Origin: Asparagopsis taxiformis
Taxonomy: Eukaryota; Rhodophyta; Florideophyceae; Bonnemaisoniales; Bonnemaisoniaceae
DNA length: 64,000 nucleotides
NCBI GenBank assembly: GCA_030407315.1
Contig: JALQPE010000107.1
Location: forward strand, 1-64,000
Reading direction: 5' to 3'
Shown: piece by piece, positions 1-9,900 of the stretch
Layout: every line of letters starts with the position of its first letter
Numbering within the stretch: position 1 is the stretch's first letter
Notes under the pieces: model-generated
The model's input: only the letters and a program-made list of their open reading frames with translations
Databases searched by the model: none
Told to the model about the DNA's origin: nothing
Program-made: the position numbers and the translations under genes

Positions 1-1653
1 CAAACACCAACACAGATCACAAGTAAAACCCAGCCCCCAAAACTCATCGAGCCGCTCGAAAATACCCTGACGCATGAATGGGCACTGGCACACAACGAAG
101 AGCTTTCAAAAATAGACACAATGGAGGCCATCAAATGGCTACCCAACGCACACATTCCTCGAAACGCAAGACCACTCCCGCTCACGATGACATATCGCTA
201 TAAACGCGACCCCAACGGCGATATAAAGAACGAAAAGCACGCTGCGCTGTACGCGGCGACTTGATGCTACCTGGCGTCCACTATGACCCAAACCACACGT
301 CACGTTCGCTGCGGACAAGACAACAATCCGCATTATACTCGGTCACGCAGCACATAACTTCCCTACGGACACCTTGATATTTCTTCAACATTTCTCCATG
401 ACCGTTTCAACACACGCAACCAGTATACATCCAACAGCACCCACTCTTTTGATGGAACGTCAAACATCCGAAACTGCTGGCGAACTAAAAGGAAATTTGT
501 ACGGAACCCGGCAAGCTGGCAAAATATTTTGCGACGGAGCACGGAATTTCCTTCTACTCAAACGATACAGCAAATGAATCCGATCCCTGCCTATTCACCA
601 AAACAACGGCCCACACCAAACTATCATCGGCCATCACAATCGATGCCTTCCTCGTATGTGCATCTTCAACAAAACTGATGACGAACTGTACCACACATAT
701 CGAAAAAGTACTCTGTCAAACGGCTTGGGAAGCCCACAAATATCTCAATTGGAAATAACATACAACGAACACGGCACTCACATATCGCAGCCACACGTGG
801 CACTCTATCATCACCAAAAGCAAACATGATCAATGCCAAACCTATTGAATCCCTTTACTCTGACGGAATTGATCTATCGCCCACCCGCGGAATCCGACCA
901 ATTGACCCATCCATTGCTACACATTACCGATAAACAGTTGGCGAGCTTCGCTACCTCACAGACTCAACGCGACCCGACTTGCAATTCTATACAAATTGCC
1001 TCGCACGAGCCAACCATAACCCACAATACGACACTGGGAAGTTACTAAAACGCTCGTACGATACCTCATCCACACGCCCAACCAAGGTATATCATTCCCC
1101 AACTTCACAACCCCAGACCGATCATTGCGTACACAGACTCCGACTTTTGCCAATGACAAAAACCCGCAAATCCATTTCAGGATCAGTCCACACACTTCAA
1201 ACGCCCCTATTCACTGGGCCTCACAACGCCAATCGCTAGTAGCACTTAGCACATGTGAGCCGAAACAATCACCGCTTCCAGAAAAACCAGACAAACAAAC
1301 TGGATTGGTAACATGTTGAAGGAACTGGAAATGATACCAAAACATCAAGCCATACTAACATTCCCAGACTCACAGTCCAGATGGCAATTGCAACTAACTC
1401 AGCACCAACAAAACGAAGAAATTTATAGACATCCGCTTCCACCACCTACAAGACAACATCCAATCCGGCAACATCGAGCTACAGTACCTACCCTCGGAAG
1501 AGATTGTTAGCAGACATATTCACAAAACCAATAACTAAGAAAACATTCTCCAAGCTCACAACCATTCTCCGCATAACAGCGGCACCCGTCCACAATAATA
1601 ACAACCTCACCGCCAAATCGACCTCACTCGCTGCCCCTTGGCGACAGGGGGGC
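1..1653 (+). pseudogene. Decayed Copia-type pol remnant (reverse transcriptase / RNase H), element 0
   Basis: Translation in shifting frames shows pieces of a Ty1/Copia pol gene in the right order. The N-terminus of the RT domain is at about 55-263 (HEWALAHNEELSKI, then a TYRYKRDPNGD block). A GELKGNLYGTRQAG block at about 478-520 matches GNMYGSKQA in the well-kept element at 13658-18180. An end-of-RNase H block LADIFTKPITKK is at about 1507-1545. Stops and frameshifts interrupt every few dozen codons, so nothing functional is encoded. The element's 5' part (gag, protease, integrase) lies outside the window. A purine-rich tract (GGCGACAGGGGGG) just before position 1654 looks like the polypurine tract. 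It is clearly older and more diverged than the other Copia copies. Confidence 0.8.
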
Positions 1654-1856
1654 TGTCAGGATGCTAACTTCGAACGCATGTCGCCAACGGACAGCTCACT
1701 CCATAATCAGGATGCTAACTCCTGAAGCAAAGCAATCTACCAACAGTGTCAGCGCAAAGCGGACGTGGCAACTGAAGCCACCGACAGTAGCAATAGAAAT
1801 GTATATAGTTTAACATAGGATCCAAAGTAAACCAGGAGGCATCGGACTCTGACGAT
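1654..1856 (+). repeat. Probable 3' LTR of Copia element 0
   Basis: It begins TGTCAGGATGCTAACT directly after a polypurine tract. The same 14-base start recurs at about 1707, so the LTR start is present twice, 51 bp apart. The right border is placed where sequence paralogous to the flank of gene B begins (about 1857). No clean terminal CA or target duplication was identified, so the end is approximate. Confidence 0.55.
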
Positions 1857-2007
1857 CTAATAGTGAGACATGAACATAAATTTGTAAATAATAAAACCTA
1901 ATTTTGATCACAGCCGTCATCGCAACTCGAGCCATCGGTCGCCGATTTGCCAGAAACGCAACACTCCTGCACAAACTGTGACACCAACAGTCGGAAAGTG
2001 CCCGCAC
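1857..2007. repeat. 3'-flank block of the NB-ARC unit, left piece
   Basis: This stretch (GAACATAAATTTGTAAATAA, then AACGCAACACTCCTGC) is paralogous to about 21790-21940 downstream of gene B. It continues at 5571 after the Copia element that was inserted here. The last five bases, CGCAC (2003-2007), are the left copy of that element's target-site duplication. Confidence 0.8.
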
Positions 2008-2119
2008 TAACAAATAACTTTCATATTCAATATGCATTACAGTACACAACCAGTACTTAGATCATCCGCCGTCGCTCCTGCTCAGTAAACTGAACCAAGA
2101 GACATTGATCCTCTTCACA
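2008..2119 (+). repeat. 5' LTR of Copia element 1 (112 bp)
   Basis: Starts TAACAAATAAC immediately after target duplication CGCAC and ends CTTCACA just before the primer-binding site. GCATTACAG lies at LTR position 27. Unlike the 3' LTR it has only one copy of the LTR-start repeat. Confidence 0.88.
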
Positions 2120-2133
2120 GGTTATGGACCCAG
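2120..2133 (+). other. Primer-binding site, initiator tRNA-Met half-molecule type
   Basis: GGTTATGGACCCAG abuts the 5' LTR. It differs by one base from GGTTATGGGCCCAG, the site used by Drosophila copia, which pairs with the anticodon-arm region of initiator tRNA-Met rather than with the tRNA 3' end. The ATG at 2124 that opens gag lies inside this site. Confidence 0.75.
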
Positions 2134-2884
2134 ACGCACACTGCGAAAGCCCACCCGCCGTCATCCACATTCAGATCACCAATCCCCCTGACAGCATATC
2201 TGCCTTTTCCGGCTCTTTACCATCCGGCGACGACAACTCCCGCCAACTCCCCACTCACCCGACGCCGTCCATGCCATTATCTCGCTTGTTCCCGATGTCT
2301 ACCCCTTCGTTCCCTTCCCAACATCAGGTCGACATTCCCCTCCTCACATTCTCCAACTATATCCCTTGGCGAATCAGTGTTGAACACCATGCGCGAATGC
2401 ACAAGGTACTCGACTATCTCCTCCAAGCTGTACCGAACACTAGCATACCGGAGGAAGCTGCGTTGCATCGTGACAAACACTCACAAGCTCAACTCCTCGT
2501 TCTCCCATCCCTGTCCACGGAAGTCTGGCACTCTTTACGGATGCCGAACTTTCTGGCTCCGTGCACACTCTTTTCTCCAAGATCCACAGTCACCTAACCG
2601 CTCGAAATCCGGAACACACTGATGACAACCTTCGCGGAAAAGCACAAAGCATCAAATGGGACTCCACGTTCACTGTCTCTGATTACGTGGCGCAACACAA
2701 CGAAATACGCGCGTTGATGATTCGTGCTAACTACCCTGATATATCCAATGAACAAACTACCGTAAAATTTCTCCTTGAAGGTCTGGAACACCATCCTGAC
2801 TGGACAGTGTTTCTACAGACAATCGCAACACATAATGCTCTCCATCCTGGCTCCCCTTATCGAAAGACCACATCGTTGCTATGA
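2124..2884 (+). pseudogene. Copia element 1 gag, frameshifted
   Basis: The first frame (2124-2597) contains the Gag block LLTFSNYIPWRISVEHHARM, and the second (2561-2884) contains RANYPDISNEQTTVKFLLEG. Both match the Gag of element 2 (LTFTNYIPWKISVEHFAH, RANYPEISNEQTTNAFILEG), so one frameshift at about 2560-2590 separates them. Gag would form the virus-like particle that packages the element RNA. The start was chosen because it opens directly after the LTR. Low identity between the two N-termini indicates two related Copia families rather than copies of one. Confidence 0.8.
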
Positions 2885-5406
2885 TGGTCAGGCACGACGA
2901 GATCACTAAGCGTACAGCTACTGTCACGCGCGCAGCACACCACCTTCTCCCTCGCTCCGTACAGCCCCGCCATTCACCTCGCCACCGTACCCGCAAATCA
3001 CCCTTGCCACGGCCGCACTAACCCGCAAAATCACATCAAACCCCCTCCTGGTCATTCGGACCATGGTGCACTGTGCACGGCTCCTTCTACCACTCCCCTC
3101 CGAATGTCGTTTGCGCAATTCATACCTATCTTCCATCTCCCGAAATCCTACAGCCACCAAGAAGATACCCAGGCAAGGCCAACCTCTCTAATCCCGTGTA
3201 CAATGACTCCCCGTATCAGGATCCAAACACCTCCGATGACGATGAACCAGACGACAACGTACGTTGTGGCACCACTCTCTGTACATCCTATATTTTAGAT
3301 TCCGGTGCTGACCCGTCGCATCTCATCCATCCTGTACCAGGAATGAAAAAATTCTCATCCCGCACGCGCACCGCCGATGGACCCATCTCGTATCACCCAC
3401 CGTGACAATGTACACATTCCTATTGATGACAACATCCTACTTCCCTCTCATACGGCTATCGTCGGACCAGACCTTCACTCCAACCTCCTTTCAGTTGCCC
3501 AAGTGACCAAGTCTCACGATGTTGTATTCCACATGACAAAGCATACATCACAAGACCGTCATCCCCCCCGTCCCCCAGGAATGTCCTAGCTACTGCCACC
3601 AAGGATAAAGGCCTATACATTCTATCCAGCACCGCTTCTCCTCGCAAGTCACTCTCCTTCCACAAGGCACATACTGCACGCACCATCCCCTCCAAATTGG
3701 CCATTCGACGACAAATACGCGATGGAATTAAAATGAAACGTCTTTCCTCCACACCCCTGCTAGACGATCACTCCAGAAATCTGCCCGCTCTCACATTGTC
3801 AACAAACCACGACGGCATCGCAAACGGGATCGCAATGAACGGGTCAGAATCTCCCGTACCAAACCCAAAATCAAAGTTCCTTTCTCTTCCATCCTGCGCG
3901 ACTACCATCACTGGCATCTTAAACTGAATCATGCACACCCCACCAAATTCATCATATGGCCAAACACCACCTAGTGCCCAACATGCCGCGATCCCTACTC
4001 CATTCCCCTCCTAAACTATCTTGTTCAGGTTGTGCAATCGAAAAATGAAGGCTGCACCATTCCGCCGACATCCACGCTCAGCTCCAGTTGGCTCTCACCT
4101 CCATACCGACATATGCGGTCCCTTCCCTTGCACTTCCCTTGACGGCAACAAATACTTCTCCACCCTTCTTGACGAAGGAAGTCGCTACTTAACCGTTCAC
4201 TGCAGCCCTACCAAATCTGCTGCAGCTTCTTTCAACACCCACCCATCACACACATCAACACACACCGCACGTCATTCGCCATATCACGTCAGACAATGCT
4301 CGGGAATATTACTCTTCAGACCTAAAAAGGCTATACGCACAGCTCGACATCAGCACACATCCTTCTATTCCTCACACTCCACAGGAGAACTCTCTGGCAG
4401 AACGTATCAATCGCACCCTATTAGATGCCACCCGCGCCAGCCTCCTTACTTCCTGGTCATTTCCAACTCCACTGCACTCATTTCCCACACCAAATCCACA
4501 CTTCTTTGCAAATACTCGGTTAAAGACCTCGGCCCTGTGTCTGCCATCCTCGGCTGGAAAGTGACTCAATCTCAGTCGGGTATCACAATCTCACAACCTG
4601 GATACATCAGTTCCTTGCTTGAAAAATACAGACACACCACTGCCAAACCGTCACCCTCTCCCATAGCTTCCGAGCTCCTGGCCCCGAACAATCGTGACTC
4701 TAAACCCCTCAACACATCCCTGTATGACTATACTGGCCTCATCGGCTCTCTGCGATACCTTGCCGATTTCACTCGCCCCGATATCTCATACATCGTCGGC
4801 TTCCTGGGCCGATACTCACGTTGTCCAACCACACACCACTGGTTAGCTGCCCTTCGCGTGTTACGATATCTACGCGGCACATCCGACGTTGGTATCACAT
4901 ACTCCAGGAAATTTACCTTCTCTATTGTGGCCTACTCAGATTCCGATCACGCCTCCTGCCCCACAACACGCCGTTCCACGACAGGCAGCCTCATCTTTTA
5001 CAATGGCGCTCCTGTCTCTTGGCAGTCCAAACGTCAACGCACGGCATCACCGTCTACTCATGCCGCTGAATATGTTGCAACATTTCATACTACTCAACTA
5101 CTCCGAACCGTTGCCAACTTTCTCACTGAAATCCAACATCTTTCCCGCACACCTATCCCTCTTTACATAGACAATGCGGCTGCAATTGCTACTGCCAAAG
5201 CGTCATACCCTACTCCTAATGCTCGGCACATTGACGTGAAGTATCACTGGCTCAAAGAAGAAGTACACAACGGCCTCATTGAGCCTATTCATATTTCCTC
5301 GAATGCAAACCCAGCTGATGTCTTAACGAAAACGCTCAAACCGGCGCAGTTCAAACTCAAACTCCCATTACTTCGTCTCTCAGCGTCCACGGCGCGCGGC
5401 GACTAA
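2881..5406 (+). pseudogene. Copia element 1 pol (protease, integrase, RT, RNase H), broken
   Basis: A zinc-knuckle-like CTVHGSFYH stretch is at about 3068-3100. The aspartic protease motif LDSGADPSH is at about 3295-3320, with the normal D-S-G. Integrase core pieces are at about 4070-4440, including HTDICGPFP and a QENSLAERIN block. From 4441 to 5406 one open frame carries the end of RT (SVKDLGPVSAILGWKVTQSQ) and an RNase H domain with AYSDSDHASCPTTRRST, AAEYVA and YIDNAAAIA. The RT catalytic VDD region is missing through deletion, and several frameshifts precede 4021. The TAA stop (5404-5406) is also the first codon-sized piece of the 3' LTR. Confidence 0.85.
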
Positions 5407-5565
5407 CAAATAACTTTCCTTCCTTTCCGCACCGTGTCCACTTCTCCACAAATTAACAAATAACTTTCATATTCAATATGCATTACAGTACACAACCAGT
5501 ACTTAGATCATCCGCCGTCGCTCCTGCTCAGTAAACTGAACCAAGAGACATTGATCCTCTTCACA
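5404..5565 (+). repeat. 3' LTR of Copia element 1, with duplicated start
   Basis: TAACAAATAACTTTC occurs at 5404 (overlapping the pol stop codon) and again at 5454. From 5454 to 5565 the sequence matches the 112-bp 5' LTR. The 50 bp between the two starts is pyrimidine-rich and is absent from the 5' LTR. It ends TTCACA, followed by target duplication CGCAC (5566-5570). Confidence 0.85.
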
Positions 5566-5570
5566 CGCAC

Positions 5571-6953
5571 GGTACGCCGGGCGTTGATGGACTGGTTCAC
5601 GCATCTTGGCGCAAGACTCGAAAGCAATGTCCGGATTACCGAAAACGGATGCACATCGGCTGCGCGTTGGGTGACGATGCAATGGACATTTCGTGCTCCA
5701 TGTGAACCGCTACCAAGTTGACGGTGAATACGATGGCGGCCGAATGATGAATGCGATTTACTCGAGTGATCCCATGACATCATCAGTCTGAATGCTCTGC
5801 ACCGTATTTAATTTTGTTCAAGCGTGGAACCACTCATTCCGCCACTACGCCAACCCCTGTTCCACAGTCCATCCGGCCGGCATCGGTTCGAATTGTAGAG
5901 GAGATGTCAACATCAATGTGCGCGAGCGAGCCACTCTTCCGGAAACCCTCAAATGGCTACGCTGAGTACCCACTCGTCTTCTCAACAAACTGATCATTGC
6001 ACCCGTTTCGTGACCGCGCAGATGGCGACGCATTAGCTCTGCTCTCCGCTCCTCGCTTCCGAACACGTTTCTGATCGCAGATCCCCGTTGTCGCTGCTTG
6101 GCGAGCCGGATTTTCGGTTTTCCATGCGGACGCCAGGCGGCTGATCTCGAACGATTGGAGGCATTTTTCTGCGGTTTTTCGCGCGCGGAAATACAGTTGC
6201 AATGTTCCTTTCCCACCTCAGCTGTTCTTCCGTGCAGTGTGCTTATTCACTTCGTTTCCCACTTCCCTCTTGCGTTCCGATTCCGCCCAGCACATAACTT
6301 GCCATTGTCATAGCCACTCTGCTAACAACCAGGTGCATATCAGCGGAGCTACCATTGCGGATTTCATCGCACATTTGCGAGGTGAGACTTGTGCATTGGC
6401 CAAGTTGATATCGTCAAAAAGTTTAGTCGAAATGATATCAACCCTGCAACAACACTACGTCGTAATCGTTGTTCTAAATCTGTAAGATCGACAGTAGCGC
6501 AGCATCACATATTTACGCGTAGTGTGCACGTGAAATCGTGGGATGTATGCATTTCATCGCAAGGGTCACTTTCTGCATTCGCCAAATTGGTCTCGACGCC
6601 GGTTGTGGTATGCATAGGCACTCGAGCAGATGTAATTTGTCCGTAAACCTCAGCAGAAAATAGACGATAGCAGGGCAACATACACAGGCTAGCTTGTCCA
6701 CTACAAGCAACTCGAAGCCTTAATGCTTCGGTGGACAGCACACCAGACCCTTCGCCAACCGGCACATGCCAAATAGCAGCCTGAGGTTCGTTGCGCGTCC
6801 TGTCCAGTTCATATCTTCGGCCACCTTGGCTAGCACCGAAATCGCACTCCAGACGACGGTCATCCCTTGACACTCCCGCCTACAACGCGAGTCGTGGAAT
6901 TCTGAACACTCCAGGGTCATCCTGTTCTTTCAACCAAATAGCGATTTTATTCA
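5571..6953. repeat. 3'-flank block of gene A, paralogous to the flanks of B and D
   Basis: This continues the block begun at 1857 and is paralogous to about 21940-23034 (downstream of B). In inverted orientation, part of it (about 6240-6953) is paralogous to 31430-32135 (downstream of D). All three copies keep the stretch around CCGCCCAGCACATAACTTG and a long region next to the gene stop. No open frame in it is conserved between copies, so I see no protein gene here. It may be 3' untranslated region plus spacer. Confidence 0.75.
6946..6951 (-). terminator. Polyadenylation signal of gene A
   Basis: AATAAA on the minus strand begins three bases after the TAA stop. The same signal follows the stops of B (23030-23035) and D (about 31431-31436), so it is conserved across copies. 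Confidence 0.5.
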
Positions 6954-9900
6954 TTACTTGTTGCTAGGCCCTGCAGCACTCCCGTCGTCTATTCGCTTTT
7001 GTGCACCTACAACTGCTGCTACGATTAGCTCGATGATTTCCATCCGCTTCTTCCTCTCCTCTTCTCCCTCCCTGTTTGTGGCACCATTCATGTTCTCAAT
7101 GCCAGTGATATGCCCCAACGCCTGTAGCGCCTCGAGAATGTGTTTCAGAGACCCTCCCTCCTTTACTTGACGCTCCCAGTACCCTGCATTGTCAAACGCG
7201 TTTGCTCCAGTTTCGTCTACAAGCGCCAGCAGCGTCTTGATATCTCGAAAATCCGCCAGTCCCAGTCGATAGAATACGGGGATGATGATCACACCACGTT
7301 CCCCATACTCTGCAAACCGCCTCAGGAAGCATAACAACTCTCGCATAGTCCACTTTCGCGCAGGGAATTCAGGTGATAATATTACAATGGCAATCGAAGC
7401 AGACTCCATCTCCTCATCCATCTTCTTCGATGCGTTCTGCCCAGGTTTCAGTTCCTCTCTGTCGAAGAACACTTCGAATCCCAGCTCAATCAGCTTGTCG
7501 TAAGCCACTTGCGCAATGGTGTCCTTGTCCGGGCCGGCGTGACTAATGAACACCTTGCCCTTCTTCTTTTGCTTGCTGCTGCTGTTGTTGCAATCGGAAT
7601 TTTGTCGTTGTGTGCCAGTATTTGTGGTTTTCGAGAGAGCGGGTAGTTGTGGTTCATCCCATTCTTCTAGCTTGGTGTCCTCTGCCACCAGTTGTACATA
7701 CTGTAGTCCTCTATAACCCTTTGAAGCCCAGAAGCGATGTGTTGCAGGGGAGTAACTCACGTCCCAGGGTAAGCAATCCAGTGTAGCAATAGTGATGGTG
7801 CTGTTATTGTGCTCCATCTGAATGGCGCCTGAATACAGGTAATGATTCTCTACTCGATTACAGAAAGGTCGCGAACGACTGTTTCTGATGGTATTTGCCG
7901 ATTCCTGATCATTTTCAACCACAATTTGGTCTCGCATGGTGGATGGTTTCACGTTCCATGAGATCGATTTCTTCACTTCTCCATCACGTTTTGTTTGGGC
8001 GAAAGCCTCAGCACTGAGAACAGTCCCTTTTGGATTGAAATGTAAACGGTGCACTCTTGATACTACGTACTTACCTTCGCGATCTCCGAGCATTCCCGCC
8101 CAGTCCTCCACATCCGGAAATGTATGCACCGTCTCACCACTTGAAATATCCACAATGAATACAGTCAACTCGGGGTAGCCACAATAGGCAACCAGCTCTC
8201 CACCACTACACACTGCAACTCGATAAACGTAGCGATCCGGTTTGAATGTGTTGATCACATCCCCTTTCCCTTCAGCGACATCTTCAACTCTTCTCACCTC
8301 AATCTCCTCTGATCCCTTGTTGAACACAGCCATGAGTGAGTCATCACACGATATCCCAAACGCTTCGATGTCACTGACGAACGAATCTTCGGCACCACGC
8401 GAGTTGGCATCTCCAACACGCGTCGTGTCCCACACATACACGTTTCTATCGCTCAAGTCGCTCACAAATAACTGAGATTCATCTTTGTTCAGAGCAATCG
8501 AGAACGGCCAAAGCATTCGAGAGTCATCAAATCGGTGTATCATAGAAACGCCAGTCGAGGCGCTTTTCACGTCCCACACAATAAACACAATAACCTCCCT
8601 TGGCCCTGCGGAGTACAACAGATTTGCGTCTCTGCTGAACACAACTGAACAAACTCCAAATTTGTGCCCAATCAGCGGTTGACAAACTTGTCGCCGATCT
8701 TGTACACTCCACAATCGTACACTCTTATCGCTAGATCCCGACGCGATGATACGTTCGTCGGCACTCAGCGCAACACAGTTGACTTCGTCTGTGTGTCCTG
8801 TGAGCGCCTCTCCATTCGGTGTCCACGTGTCCACGTCCCAAACTCGAAGTGTATGATCATATGATCCTGAGACCAACACGTTCTCACTGCTCCCAACAGC
8901 CAATGACAATATGAGATTACTGTGCGCGCGAACACACTTCAACACGCGTCCACTTGTCGCGTCGACGAATCGCACGTTGCCACTCGACGACCCAACAGCC
9001 AGTACTCCACGTGTCGGCAGCAGAACAGCACTATACAGTTTTTCACTCTGTTTCAGCTTGACCTTGAACGATCGATGACGCGTGTCCTTCCACACATTCA
9101 CAGTTCCATCAGCTGAACATGAGTAGATATCTCCGCTTCTCCTGTCAATGCAAATCCCTGTCACTGTAGTACTGTGTCCATCTTGTACACAACGCTCCTC
9201 GCCATCATTGCATCCAATGACGCGAACTTCCCCTCTAGGGCCACCAATCACCAATTCATCCTCCTCTACACCCAAATCCATGCGGAAGATACTGAATTGC
9301 GTTGCCAGCAAACGTTTCAGCTCACTGTCGACACTGTTCAGCACCCCAGCACCAGCACGAACCCACGGCCGAGCACTGTGCACCTCGATGCCCCACATCA
9401 CTCGTCGGATGACACTCGAGTCACTTCGCAGAGAAGCAAGCCGCCCATAAAGTTGGAACGAACACTCTCTGCGATTCTTCATGCAGAACGGGACTATGCA
9501 CTTGTGCATCGTCGCTATCAGAGTCTCGATGTCTTCCACAACTGTGCCTCGGTTGTCGCCACTCTCATTTCTCTCAATATAGTCGCGCAACATTGCTAGG
9601 TCGGACATCATCTTGCGGAACGGCACCCGTTTCGTATCCTTGTTTACACATTGTATCCAAGAATAGTCGGTGAGAAGGCGCAATGCTTCTGTGCCCCGTC
9701 CGGCGCCGAGCATGTGGTACACAACATTCTCACTCATGTACGCCTCCGCTGACAATTTCTGCCATTTGGTAGTGGATGTGGATGATTCAGATGTCGAGTA
9801 GAACTGGTCCACAAGGCTGGCGTGGTACATTAGCACCTCATCTCCTTCAGTCAAATGCACTGCATAGTCATGAACCAGGTCATGGACGGTCAATGCGGCA

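Larger units (their letters stand above)
2008..5565 (+). mobile_element. Copia-type LTR retrotransposon 1, internally deleted and inactive
   Basis: It is bounded by direct LTRs (2008-2119 and 5404-5565) and flanked by the 5-bp duplication CGCAC (2003-2007 and 5566-5570). The uninterrupted empty site is preserved in the paralogous flank of gene B at about 21930, where CCCGCACGGTACGCC reads straight through. Internal order is primer-binding site, gag, protease, integrase, RT, RNase H, as in Ty1/Copia. The coding region is broken by frameshifts. A large deletion at about 4440-4460 joins the end of the integrase core to the middle of RT, removing most of the RT catalytic domain. It cannot transpose by itself. 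Confidence 0.9.

Noticed and set aside
5870..5900. tRNA-like GGTTCGAATT
   Set aside because: No acceptor stem, anticodon arm or A-box in proper distance; no tRNA gene could be supported anywhere in the window.
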